From positions 1 through 30,677 of the forward strand of contig JAYUKY010000107.1 of assembly GCA_043764015.1 (NCBI GenBank): a stretch of 30,677 nucleotides of DNA, given 5' to 3'. Origin of the DNA: JANYGM01 sp043764015. Its GTDB lineage: Bacteria > Bacteroidota > Bacteroidia > Cytophagales > Thermonemataceae. Below, one piece after another: positions 16,436 through 24,124 of this stretch. The notes beneath the pieces were generated by a model. That model was given only the letters and a program-made list of their open reading frames with translations. It had not been told where the DNA came from and made no database searches. Each line of letters begins with the position of its first letter. Positions within the stretch are counted from its first letter, which is position 1. Both the position numbers and the translations under genes were made by a program.

Positions 16436-17203
16436 TTAAGATTTAAAAAATAAATCATAGCCTAATCTTACAGAGAGACACATTACAACCACCAAAAACA
16501 TTATTCTGATAAATGAATTCCCTTTCAAAATAGCCAAACGACTGCCTAAATACGCTCCTAAAAGATTACATACAAGCATAGGAAGTGCCAAATGAAACAA
16601 TACGAAGCCATTTATCAGAAAAAATATCAATGAAGCGCAGTCAGCTATTGCATTAACGAATTTTGAGATGCCAGAACCACCCAAAAAGTTGAATTTGAGC
16701 CATGCAATAAAGCCAAAAACAAGCAAAGCACCCGTTCCAGGTCCTATCAAACCATTATAAAAACCCATTACAGCTCCTAAAAACAAACTTTTTAAGAGTA
16801 AATTATTATCCAAAACAGGCGTGTTGTTGTGTTGCCCTAGATTTTTATTAAAAAAACTATAAATTCCCAAACAAATAATCAGTATCAAAATAATGGGTTT
16901 TAGAAGCGTTGCAGAGATAAAGCTAGCCAATAATGCACCCAAATAAGCACAAATAGCAGCCGTTATTCCTGCAAAAAACACTACTTTCCACATAATAGGG
17001 GTACTTTTTGCATATTGATAGCCTGCCATCAAAGTTCCTATAAACGAGGCACTCCTATTTGTGCCAATTACCACAGAAACAGGCATTTGAGGGAAAACAA
17101 GGAACATTATAGGCACTTGAATAAGTCCGCCACCGCCCACAATGGCATCAATAAAACCTGCAAAAAAAGCCGCCAAACTGATAATCAGAATATCATAATC
17201 CAT
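16436..17203 (-). CDS. TSUP (TauE/SafE/YfcA) family permease
   Basis: A 255-residue membrane protein with about seven or eight hydrophobic helices. The N-terminal helix carries the family's glycine-rich motif GFIDAIVGGGGLIQVP (about 16-31), followed by the loop VVIGTNRSASFIGTLMAGYQY (about 45-65). The second half has the related motif MGFYNGLIGPGTGALLVFGF (about 141-160), as expected for the duplicated TSUP fold. Family members export sulfite, sulfoacetate or other small organic sulfur anions, but the substrate cannot be told from sequence and no sulfur-metabolism gene is adjacent. It starts at ATG 17203, divergent from the PabA/TrpG gene, and the two promoters overlap in a 98-bp gap. Confidence 0.92.
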   Translation of the reverse strand: MDYDILIISLAAFFAGFIDAIVGGGGLIQVPIMFLVFPQMPVSVVIGTNRSASFIGTLMAGYQYAKSTPIMWKVVFFAGITAAICAYLGALLASFISATLLKPIILILIICLGIYSFFNKNLGQHNNTPVLDNNLLLKSLFLGAVMGFYNGLIGPGTGALLVFGFIAWLKFNFLGGSGISKFVNAIADCASLIFFLINGFVLFHLALPMLVCNLLGAYLGSRLAILKGNSFIRIMFLVVVMCLSVRLGYDLFFKS

Positions 17204-17231
17204 AAATAGTTGTGAGTTGATTAAATATTGC

Positions 17232-17239
17232 CAAATTTA
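17232..17239 (-). promoter_or_regulatory. -7 box TAAATTTG of the TSUP gene
   Basis: TAAATTTG on the minus strand lies 28 bp upstream of the ATG at 17203. Its -33 area overlaps the promoter of the divergent amidotransferase gene. Confidence 0.45.
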
Positions 17240-17246
17240 GTGTTTT

Positions 17247-17279
17247 TTGGTGATTTTCCACTGAAAAATGCTACATTTG
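17247..17279 (+). promoter_or_regulatory. Promoter TTG-N22-TACATTTG of the amidotransferase gene
   Basis: TTG (17247-17249) and TACATTTG (17272-17279) are 22 bp apart, within the spacing allowed for Bacteroidota. The leader to the ATG at 17302 would be under 20 nt. It interleaves with the TSUP promoter on the other strand. Confidence 0.5.
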
Positions 17280-17301
17280 GGCATTAAAACAACTCAAAAA
17301 A

Positions 17302-17964
17302 ATGATAAAAAAAAATATTTCAAAAATACTTATTTTAGATAATTATGATTCTTTTACTTATAACCTGGTGGATTATGTAAAAGAAATTGTTGGTTTTGAG
17401 GTAACTGATAGTGTTTGTGTTGATGTTTTTCGTAATGATGAAATAAGTTTGGAGGAAGTTGAAAAATATACAACCATTGTGCTTAGTCCTGGTGCAGGCG
17501 TGCCTTCTGATGCAGGAATTATGCTTGCGCTTATCCAAAAATATGCACCTATAAAAAATATTTTGGGCGTTTGTTTGGGGCATCAAGCCATTGGAGAGGC
17601 TTTTGGGGCAACTTTGCAAAACTTAGACAAAGTGTATCACGGAGTAGAAAGTGAAATACAAATTATTGATAATCAAGATATTATATTTAAAAATATCAAT
17701 AAAAACATTCTGAAAGAAAATCAAGAAAATCAAGAAAATCAAGGAAATAATCAAAAAATAATAGTTGGGCGTTATCATAGTTGGGTTGTCAGCCCTGAAA
17801 ACTTTCCAGAGTGTCTAAAAATAACGGCTATTGAAAAAAATAACCAAATTATGGCACTTAGGCACAAGATTTTTAATGTTTTTGGCGTGCAATTTCACCC
17901 AGAAAGCATTATGACACCGCAAGGAAAACAAATGATGCGTAATTTTTTTGAAAATATTAAATGA
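17302..17964 (+). CDS. pabA: Glutamine amidotransferase PabA/TrpG (class I)
   Basis: A 220-residue glutaminase subunit that supplies ammonia to a PabB- or TrpE-type chorismate enzyme for folate or tryptophan synthesis. It has the family start ILILDNYDSFTYNLVDY, the oxyanion strand VLSPGAGVPSDAG, the nucleophile Cys91 in GVCLGHQ, HGVESEI, RYHSW and the His199-x-Glu201 pair in GVQFHPES, so the catalytic triad is complete. No synthase partner is adjacent; a solitary gene favours PabA or a dual-function subunit, but TrpG cannot be excluded. An unusual insertion of about 20 residues rich in Asn, Gln and Glu (about 133-153) sits before VGRYHSW and is encoded by three 9-bp repeats (17717-17743). Divergent from the TSUP permease. 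Confidence 0.93.
   Translation: MIKKNISKILILDNYDSFTYNLVDYVKEIVGFEVTDSVCVDVFRNDEISLEEVEKYTTIVLSPGAGVPSDAGIMLALIQKYAPIKNILGVCLGHQAIGEAFGATLQNLDKVYHGVESEIQIIDNQDIIFKNINKNILKENQENQENQGNNQKIIVGRYHSWVVSPENFPECLKITAIEKNNQIMALRHKIFNVFGVQFHPESIMTPQGKQMMRNFFENIK
17717..17743 (+). repeat. In-frame 9-bp repeat AAAATCAAG, three copies
   Basis: Three perfect contiguous 9-bp units inside the amidotransferase gene encode the ENQ repeats of a surface insertion. As the unit is a multiple of three, copy changes would keep the frame. Confidence 0.9.
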
Positions 17965-17967
17965 GTT

Positions 17968-18048
17968 ATGAAACTATTTTACAACAATAGAGCAATATCA
18001 TATAAAATATCAGATGAAATATCAGATGAAATATCAGATGAAATATGA
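17968..18048 (+). CDS. Possible 26-residue micro-ORF built of ISDE repeats
   Basis: An ATG three bases after the amidotransferase stop codon opens a 26-codon frame ending TGA at 18046-18048. It encodes MKLFYNNRAISYK followed by three ISDE units, with the repeats coming from a 12-bp tandem array in frame. Placement suggests translational coupling, but nothing else (ribosome site, homology) supports it, and it may be a chance frame in a repeat. Confidence 0.2.
   Translation: MKLFYNNRAISYKISDEISDEISDEI
18007..18042. repeat. 12-bp tandem repeat ATATCAGATGAA, three copies
   Basis: Three perfect contiguous copies followed by a decayed fourth, just after the amidotransferase gene. The rest of the gap (18049-18181) holds no gene I can support. 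Confidence 0.93.
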
Positions 18049-18181
18049 GTGAATGGGTGATTATTATGCATAAAAGGACTGCCACTAACTTGAGCTTAAA
18101 AAAAGTGTACAAAAAGACTTTATTAAACATTTGCGCTAAGATTCCTCTGCCTTCGTCAAACTTTATTTGTTAGTGTTAATA

Positions 18182-18547
18182 CTACATATTAGCCTTTTCT
18201 TTAAACTCAATTTTCTCAAATCTGCCATCTAAATAATGAATAAAGCAACTCTCTCTGTGACCATCTTTTTCCATATCTGACAATAGTTTTCCGCCAATAG
18301 TAGGCACTTCAAAACCATTACTTTTGTGTGTTCTATACCATCTATCCCCACAGCAAGGACAGTCAATATCCTTATCACAACCATCAAAGTAAAGCCCTAT
18401 TTCTTCAGCTCTTATATTTGCGTGTTTAGGCTTTAATGCTTCAATTATTACATATTCTGAAATGCCTTCTTTGTCAGATTTTACAAATGCCCCAAAAGAA
18501 TTATTTTGATTGAATGTATAAAATTTTGTGTTTATAGTATGTTCCAT
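18182..18547 (-). CDS. Small Cys-containing protein resembling phage DUF7296-type proteins
   Basis: A 121-residue soluble protein. The pattern KFYTFNQNNSFGAFVKSD, then EYVIIEALKPKHANIRAEEIGLYFDGCDKDIDCPCCGDRW (about 8-76), then a C-terminal HYLDGRFEKIEF, recalls small proteins frequent in tailed phages and annotated as DUF7296. The CxCC cluster (DCPCCGDRW) could hold a metal. No other phage genes are nearby, so this is an isolated copy, perhaps acquired from a phage. The family is recalled from memory and the biochemical function is unknown. The ATG at 18547 is well placed; the gene lies between the amidotransferase gene (convergent) and CTP synthase (same strand, separated by a terminator). 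Confidence 0.8.
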   Translation of the reverse strand: MEHTINTKFYTFNQNNSFGAFVKSDKEGISEYVIIEALKPKHANIRAEEIGLYFDGCDKDIDCPCCGDRWYRTHKSNGFEVPTIGGKLLSDMEKDGHRESCFIHYLDGRFEKIEFKEKANM

Positions 18548-18611
18548 TTTTATAATTTTAACAAATATGATAGGATTTCAAAAAAATAATTATGAGAATA
18601 ATATTCTAAAA

Positions 18612-18658
18612 AACAGATAGAACAAAAAGAATTAAAGTTTCATTTTTAACTCTTTTTG
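18612..18658 (-). terminator. Intrinsic terminator downstream of pyrG
   Basis: A 14-bp stem with one mismatch (18623-18636 and 18645-18658, CAAAAAGAATTAAA against TTTAACTCTTTTTG) with an 8-nt loop. On the minus strand it is followed by a T-rich run reaching 18612. It lies 43 bp past the pyrG stop codon. Confidence 0.7.
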
Positions 18659-18701
18659 TTTCTTTGCAAAATTTTTCGTACTTCAAAATTCTTGCCTACA
18701 A

Positions 18702-20297
18702 TTATTCCATACAAGCCTTTACAAAACCCATAAAAAGAGGGTGAGGAGTCATTACAGTACTTTTTAGTTCTGGGTGAAACTGCACACCCACAAACCAAGG
18801 GTGCGCAGGAATTTCCATCATTTCTACTAGATTTTTGTCAGGATTTGTGCCTGTGGCAATCATTCCATTTTCTTCAAATTCTTTAAGATAATCATTGTTA
18901 AATTCGTAGCGGTGACGGTGACGTTCTTTTATTTTGGTTTTTCCGTAGGCGTGTGCGCCACGTGAACCTTTGCGCAACTCACAGGTATATGCCCCCAAAC
19001 GCATTGTACCGCCTTTATCTGTGACTTTTTTCTGGTCTTCCATCATAGTAATCACGGGAAAAGGCGTTTCTTTATTCATTTCAGTAGAATGAGCCATAGT
19101 TTTACCTAAAACATTCCTTGCAAACTCAATAACAGCACATTGCATACCCAGACATATCCCAAAAAATGGTATTTTATTCTCTCTCACGTATTTTACCGCC
19201 AAAACTTTGCCTTCAATGCCACGTTCTCCAAAACCTGGCGCAACCAAAATGCCATTCAAATCTTTGAAAAGTGTGGCTATATTTTCCTCAAAAATCCCTT
19301 CTGATTGTATCCATTTGAGGTTTACCTTGCATTCGTTGTATGCGCCTGCATGTATGAAAGCCTCCGTAATAGACTTATACGCATCTGGAAGTTCTACGTA
19401 CTTGCCTACCACACCAATAGTAATTTCAGTAGTAGGATTTTTCAGTTTTCCCAAAAAAGCCTTCCACGCATCTAAATCAGGGTCTTTTTTGGAGGAAAGT
19501 TTGAGTTTTGCTAGCACACGCTCATCTAATTTCTCTTTCTTCATCAAAAGTGGCACATCATAAATAGTATCTGCGTCAAGTGCTTCAATCACAGAATTGA
19601 TGTGTACGTTGCAAAAAAGGGCTATTTTCTTCCTCAAATCCATTGGAATAGGTCTTTCGCTACGGCAAACAAGAATATCCGTTTGCAAACCCGCTTCAGA
19701 AAGCTGTCTAACAGAGTGTTGAGTAGGTTTTGTTTTGAGTTCTCCTGCTGATTTTAGGTAAGGCACAAGCGTAAGATGCACAATAACAGTGTCGTGAGCG
19801 TTTAGTTCCCATTTTAGTTGTCTTACGGCTTCAATAAATGGCAAAGATTCAATATCACCCACGCAACCACCAATTTCTGTAATAATGATGTCAAACTCTC
19901 CTGTTTCACCCAAAATAAGGATATTTCTCTTGATTTCGTCTGTGATATGTGGCACAACTTGGACAGTTTTACCCAAATATGCGCCTTGCCTTTCATTGGT
20001 AATAACGGTGTTGTAGATACGTCCAGTAGTGATATTATTAGCTTTTGAGGTAGGAACATTCAAAAAACGCTCATAATGCCCCAAATCAAGGTCAGTTTCT
20101 GCGCCATCTTCCGTAACATAACATTCTCCGTGTTCGTAGGGGTTGAGTGTGCCAGGGTCAATATTGAGGTAAGGGTCAAATTTTTGGATAGTAACGCTAA
20201 ATCCACGTGCTTGAAGAAGTTTTGCAAGGGAAGAAGCAACAATTCCTTTGCCTAGTGAGGAGGTCACGCCACCTGTCACGAAAATATATTTTGCCAT
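18702..20297 (-). CDS. pyrG: CTP synthase
   Basis: A 531-residue enzyme converting UTP to CTP with ATP and glutamine. The N-terminal synthetase domain begins MAKYIFVTGGVTSSLGKGI (P-loop) and has IQKFDPYLNIDPGTLNPY (about 38-54), GAETDLDLGHYERF (about 65-78) and the conserved GEFDIIITEIGGCVGDIES. The C-terminal class I amidotransferase domain has PGFGERGIEGK, nucleophile Cys382 in GICLGMQ and the pair in VGVQFHPE near 505-513. Length and all catalytic signatures are normal. The ATG at 20297 is supported by the P-loop position. The gene stands alone, with its own promoter boxes and terminator. Confidence 0.98.
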   Translation of the reverse strand: MAKYIFVTGGVTSSLGKGIVASSLAKLLQARGFSVTIQKFDPYLNIDPGTLNPYEHGECYVTEDGAETDLDLGHYERFLNVPTSKANNITTGRIYNTVITNERQGAYLGKTVQVVPHITDEIKRNILILGETGEFDIIITEIGGCVGDIESLPFIEAVRQLKWELNAHDTVIVHLTLVPYLKSAGELKTKPTQHSVRQLSEAGLQTDILVCRSERPIPMDLRKKIALFCNVHINSVIEALDADTIYDVPLLMKKEKLDERVLAKLKLSSKKDPDLDAWKAFLGKLKNPTTEITIGVVGKYVELPDAYKSITEAFIHAGAYNECKVNLKWIQSEGIFEENIATLFKDLNGILVAPGFGERGIEGKVLAVKYVRENKIPFFGICLGMQCAVIEFARNVLGKTMAHSTEMNKETPFPVITMMEDQKKVTDKGGTMRLGAYTCELRKGSRGAHAYGKTKIKERHRHRYEFNNDYLKEFEENGMIATGTNPDKNLVEMMEIPAHPWFVGVQFHPELKSTVMTPHPLFMGFVKACME

Positions 20298-20349
20298 AAC
20301 GGATTTTTTTAGCTTTTTGAGGTTTTACTGATGTTGTTGTTATGGACGA

Positions 20350-20367
20350 CAAAAGTAGTCAAAAATA
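20350..20367 (-). promoter_or_regulatory. Two -7 boxes upstream of pyrG
   Basis: On the minus strand TACTTTTG (20357-20350) and TATTTTTG (20367-20360) lie in tandem, 52 and 62 bp upstream of the pyrG ATG. Both match TAnnTTTG; no clear -33 TTG is seen. There is no pyrimidine-attenuator hairpin that I can recognise in the leader. Confidence 0.45.
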
Positions 20368-20445
20368 GGTAATAAACGAATTTTTGAATAAAAAAACTTC
20401 TGTTTTTTTATTTTTATTTTATTTTATATTTTTACGGAGTTTCTG

Positions 20446-20473
20446 TGTTGTCAGGTGGGAAGATTTGACAACA
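20446..20473. promoter_or_regulatory. 8-bp inverted repeat TGTTGTCA-N12-TGACAACA in the pyrG-maeB gap
   Basis: A perfect 8-bp dyad (20446-20453 and 20466-20473) in the 412-bp gap between the divergent pyrG and malic enzyme genes. It may be an operator or a small hairpin. An 86-codon frame here (20384-20644) has no ATG start and a biased hydrophobic composition, so I see no real gene in this gap; the rest is AT-rich spacer with promoter boxes. Confidence 0.4.
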
Positions 20474-20621
20474 AGCGCATTTTTAGACATTATTTTTTGT
20501 CCGTTATTTAAGTCAAGTGGAAATACCCAACTTCGCAGGAAGGAATTTTTATATAAATATAAAAAACTATTCATTTATTTGAAAAATTGCATTTTATTTA
20601 GAATTATTATTGTTTTTTTTA

Positions 20622-20629
20622 TATTTTTG
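20622..20629 (+). promoter_or_regulatory. -7 box TATTTTTG upstream of the malic enzyme gene
   Basis: TATTTTTG lies 80 bp upstream of the ATG at 20710 and fits TAnnTTTG, implying a leader of about 75 nt. No TTG is found at the expected -33 distance. Confidence 0.45.
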
Positions 20630-20709
20630 CGTACTGAAAAATAATAAATTTCCAAAAAAAGTAATTAAAAAATCAACTAAATCATTTTAAAACGCTTATA
20701 ATCAAAAAT

Positions 20710-22974
20710 ATGTCTATAAAAATTCGTAAAGGAGATGCCCTTGCCTACCATATCACAGGGCAACCTGGCAAAATAGAAGTAGTGCCAACCAAAAATATGT
20801 CTACACAGTTAGATTTGGCACTTGCCTACTCACCTGGCGTGGCAGAGCCTTGTCTTGCTATTGCTGAAAACATAGATGATGTTTACAAATATACCGCAAA
20901 AGGAAACCTTGTAGCCGTTATTTCTAATGGAACAGCAGTTTTAGGGTTAGGAGATATTGGTCCAGAAGCTTCAAAACCCGTAATGGAAGGAAAGGGCGTA
21001 CTTTTTAAAAAATTTGCTGGTATTGACGTTTTTGATATAGAACTTGATTGCAAAGACCCAAAAGAGTTTATACGCATTGTAAAAGCTATGGAGCCTACTT
21101 TTGGGGGTGTAAATTTAGAAGATATTAAAGCTCCTGAATGTTTTGAGATAGAATTGGCGTTGCGTGAGCAAATGAATATCCCTATTATGCACGACGACCA
21201 ACACGGAACGGCTATTGTGTCTGGTGCAGCTCTTTTGAATGCTTTGGAGATTATTGGTAAAAATATTTCTGATATTTTGCTTGTCGTGAATGGTGCTGGT
21301 GCATCTGCTATCTCTTGCACACGCCTATATGCGGCATTGGGCGTAAAGCGTGAAAATATTGTAATGGTTGATAGTAAAGGAGTTATAAGAAAAGATAACC
21401 CAAGTCTTGATGCTACCAAACAAGAATTTGCTACTTCTCGTGATATACATACCTTAGAAGAAGCCCTAAACGGTGCAGATATGTTCTTAGGACTTTCAAA
21501 AGGTAATATTTTAAAACCTGAAGTGTTACTGACAATGGCAAAAGACCCTATTGTTTTTGCCTGTGCTAACCCTGACCCTGAAATTGCGTATGATGTGGCT
21601 ATGGCTACTCGTAAGGATATTATTATGGCAACAGGACGCTCTGACCACCCTAATCAGGTGAATAATGTACTTGGTTTTCCTTATATTTTTAGAGGAGCAT
21701 TAGACGTTCGTGCCACAAAAATCAATGAAGAAATGAAGTTAGCAGCGGTTTATGCCATTGCTAATTTGGCTAAACAACCTGTTCCAGAGATGGTAAAACA
21801 GGCTTATGGCAAACAAAATATTGGTTTTGGGCGTGAATATTTGCTTCCTAAACCACTAGACCCACGTTTGATTACGGCTATCTCTCCTGCTGTGGCAAAA
21901 GCAGCTATGGATTCTGGCGTAGCAAAAGTCAAAATTACAGATTGGGAACAATATAATTTAGATTTGCAAAAACGCTTAGGAATTGATGAAAAACTCGTTT
22001 CTTCACTTATTCAGAAGGCAAAAACAGACCCAAAACGTGTCGTTTTTGCAGAAGCAGACAACCACAAAATCCTCAAAGCAGCACAAATTGCACAAGATGA
22101 AAATATTGCTATTCCAATTTTATTGGGAAATAAAGCTAAGATTTTGGCACTTATCAAAGAACATGAGCTTGAGCTTGATTGTGTTATTATTGATCCAATG
22201 GAAGAGGCGACAAAAGTAGAAGAATTTGCAGCAAAACTCTACGACAAACGCAAGCGCAAAGGCGTAACGCTTTATGATTGCAGAAAACGAATGTTACTTG
22301 ACCGTAATTACTATGGTGCAATGATGCTAGAAACGGGTGAGGCTGATGCTTTTATCTCTGGAATGACAAAAAGTTATCCAAAAGTTATCCGTCCAGCACT
22401 TGAAGTAATTGGTGCAAGAAAAACGGGAAGATTAGTTGCAGGAATGTATATTATGCTAAATAAAAACCGTACTTTGTTTTTCTCTGATACTACCGTAAAC
22501 ATTAACCCAAATGCGGAAGATTTGGCTGAAATAATCAGAATGACACATAAAGGTGTTGAGTTTTTTGGCTTTGAGCCACGTATGGCGGTGCTTTCTTATT
22601 CTAATTTTGGCTCTGCAGGCGGAGAAATCCCTGAAAAAGTCCAAAAAGCAGTAGAAATTACCAAACAGAGCTTTCCAGATTGGATTGTTGATGGTGATAT
22701 TCAAGCAGATGTGGCATTAAATCAGGATATTTTGAGAGAAAATTATCCATTTAGTCCGTTGGCAGAAAAAGCTCCTAATACGCTGATTTTCCCTAATTTA
22801 GCCGCAGGAAATATAAGCTATAAACTTATTAAGGAAATAGGTGGAGGAGAGGCAATAGGACCTATTTTGCTAGGAATGGGCAAACCAATTCACGTTTTGC
22901 AGTTGGGTAGTACAGTACGTGAAATTGTTAATATGGTGGCTATTGCCGTTGTAGATGCACAAAGACATTCGTAA
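20710..22974 (+). CDS. maeB: NADP-type malic enzyme fused to a phosphotransacetylase-like domain
   Basis: A 754-residue protein of the MaeB type, decarboxylating malate to pyruvate. The malic domain begins after GDALAYHITGQPGKIEV, with SPGVAEPCLAI, the tyrosine region DVYKYTAKGNLVAVISNGTAVLGLGDIGP (about 58-86), acidic metal ligands in GVNLEDIKAPECFEIE (about 134-149), HDDQHGTAIV and the Rossmann motif VVNGAGASAIS (about 192-202). From about 430 the chain is a phosphotransacetylase-like domain (RVVFAEADNHKILKAAQIA, then FISGMTKSYPKVIRPALE, SNFGSAGGE near 620 and LQLGSTVREIVNMVAIA at the end), a domain usually regarded as regulatory (acetyl-CoA sensing) in this fusion. Length and order are normal for the family. 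Single-gene unit. Confidence 0.97.
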   Translation: MSIKIRKGDALAYHITGQPGKIEVVPTKNMSTQLDLALAYSPGVAEPCLAIAENIDDVYKYTAKGNLVAVISNGTAVLGLGDIGPEASKPVMEGKGVLFKKFAGIDVFDIELDCKDPKEFIRIVKAMEPTFGGVNLEDIKAPECFEIELALREQMNIPIMHDDQHGTAIVSGAALLNALEIIGKNISDILLVVNGAGASAISCTRLYAALGVKRENIVMVDSKGVIRKDNPSLDATKQEFATSRDIHTLEEALNGADMFLGLSKGNILKPEVLLTMAKDPIVFACANPDPEIAYDVAMATRKDIIMATGRSDHPNQVNNVLGFPYIFRGALDVRATKINEEMKLAAVYAIANLAKQPVPEMVKQAYGKQNIGFGREYLLPKPLDPRLITAISPAVAKAAMDSGVAKVKITDWEQYNLDLQKRLGIDEKLVSSLIQKAKTDPKRVVFAEADNHKILKAAQIAQDENIAIPILLGNKAKILALIKEHELELDCVIIDPMEEATKVEEFAAKLYDKRKRKGVTLYDCRKRMLLDRNYYGAMMLETGEADAFISGMTKSYPKVIRPALEVIGARKTGRLVAGMYIMLNKNRTLFFSDTTVNINPNAEDLAEIIRMTHKGVEFFGFEPRMAVLSYSNFGSAGGEIPEKVQKAVEITKQSFPDWIVDGDIQADVALNQDILRENYPFSPLAEKAPNTLIFPNLAAGNISYKLIKEIGGGEAIGPILLGMGKPIHVLQLGSTVREIVNMVAIAVVDAQRHS

Positions 22975-23050
22975 GTTGTGGGTTAAATTTAGGAATTAGT
23001 ATCAGATAATTCTATTTTTTATTTTCACAATTACTTAGTAATCAAAGTTT

Positions 23051-23080
23051 TACATTTGTATCTCTTCTATATTATATTTG
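23051..23080 (+). promoter_or_regulatory. Orphan plus-strand -7 boxes in the maeB-SPFH gap
   Basis: TACATTTG (23051-23058) and TATATTTG (23073-23080) match the -7 consensus, but no plus-strand gene follows before 25279. The remaining 80 bp to the SPFH stop codon include a relatively GC-rich stretch (about 23097-23121). It could start a small or antisense RNA, or be a chance match in AT-rich DNA. Confidence 0.25.
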
Positions 23081-23165
23081 TTACTCTAAAAGTTTCGCTG
23101 CAAAGAACGGGTAGTTGTACTTCACTATAACCTGTATTTAATCTTATAATCCTAAAAATCCTAGT

Positions 23166-24065
23166 CTATTTAGCTTGTACTATGATGCCACCACCGCCAC
23201 CGCCCACATAAGTAGGGTTTTTGCCGTCCCATTTCTTCACACGCTCATAATCTATCAAAGCGGGAGAAATAGACAAAGCAACTGCTTTATTGGCATTTGC
23301 TTCTGCTTCCGCCTTAATACGTGTAGATTCTGCATAACCACGAGCTTTTTCTATCTCTTTTTGTGCTTCTGCTTTCTCTTGCGCTATTTCTTGCTCTTTT
23401 TTGAGAGCAATCTGACGAGCATTTATTTTGGCATTGATGTTATCCACAACTGCCTGTGGCAAACGCAATTCATTAAGTAATACCACTTGTTCTATCACAA
23501 AACCTTCTTTTGCCATAATATCTCGTATCATTTCTTCAGACTCGTTCTGGAAAGTGTTTTTGTTTTCGTAGAGTTGTTCTGCGGTATATTTTCCAGATAT
23601 TTTGTTGTAAGAATCACGCATATAATTACGCATAACGGTTTTATCAAGGTCATGGAGAGGTTTTCTATACTTTTTAAAAATCTCTGCGGCTTTGTTGTTT
23701 GCAACTCTATAATTCAAAGAAACATCAAAAGAAACTACCAAACCATCTTTTGTGCTTACTCTAAACTCTTCATTTGTTGGACTTCCTTCTGTGGCATCTC
23801 TCGTAAAAACGACATTCTGAATAAACGTAGGAAACTCATAAACCTCCGTAGAAAGCGGATTGTACCACACAAGCCCTGTTTCCTCTGTAATATCTTGTAC
23901 GCCTTTTTCAGAGCCATAAAGCTTGACTACAAGCCCCACGTGTCCTGCATCAATGCGTTTAAACGAAGAAATCATTACAATTCCTGCAATAAAAATACCA
24001 ATACCAATGGTTATTTTGGTAAAAAGCCCTTTGCTGCTTTGCGCAACATAAACATCATTTTTCAT
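23166..24065 (-). CDS. SPFH/Band 7 (prohibitin-like) membrane protein
   Basis: A 299-residue protein with one N-terminal membrane anchor (about 15-33, KITIGIGIFIAGIVMISSF), then a prohibitin-type SPFH domain starting RIDAGHVGLVVKLYG and including GLVWYNPLSTEVYEFPTFIQNVVF and TKDGLVVSFDVSLNYRV (about 105-121). An Ala/Glu/Lys-rich coiled coil follows (about 215-265, KKEQEIAQEKAEAQKEIEKA), and the C-terminus is Gly-rich (YVGGGGGGIIVQAK). SPFH proteins form oligomeric membrane scaffolds and often control proteases; no FtsH or NfeD partner is adjacent. It is the last gene of a probable operon with an NTF2-like protein (59 bp gap) and a macro-domain protein, an uncommon combination. Confidence 0.93.
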   Translation of the reverse strand: MKNDVYVAQSSKGLFTKITIGIGIFIAGIVMISSFKRIDAGHVGLVVKLYGSEKGVQDITEETGLVWYNPLSTEVYEFPTFIQNVVFTRDATEGSPTNEEFRVSTKDGLVVSFDVSLNYRVANNKAAEIFKKYRKPLHDLDKTVMRNYMRDSYNKISGKYTAEQLYENKNTFQNESEEMIRDIMAKEGFVIEQVVLLNELRLPQAVVDNINAKINARQIALKKEQEIAQEKAEAQKEIEKARGYAESTRIKAEAEANANKAVALSISPALIDYERVKKWDGKNPTYVGGGGGGIIVQAK

Positions 24066-24124
24066 AATTTTTGAATTTTAATTGTTTTAGAAAAATCTAT
24101 CATAATAACGCAAGAAACAGCAAT

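Noticed and set aside
18083..18175. Inverted CACTAAC and GTTAGTG 80 bp apart as possible mobile-element ends
   Set aside because: Only 7 bp match with no extension on either side and no transposase between them.
20384..20644. An 86-codon plus-strand frame rich in Phe, Leu and Ile in the pyrG-maeB gap
   Set aside because: It has no ATG start, no family resemblance and overlaps promoter boxes; AT-rich DNA gives such hydrophobic frames by chance.
20883..21419. A 178-codon antisense frame in the malic enzyme gene
   Set aside because: It is a shadow of a strongly conserved gene, with no recognisable protein features or promoter.
23487..24074. A 195-codon antisense frame across the SPFH gene
   Set aside because: It is Cys/Phe/Ile-rich and opposite a clear SPFH protein, so it is a shadow frame.
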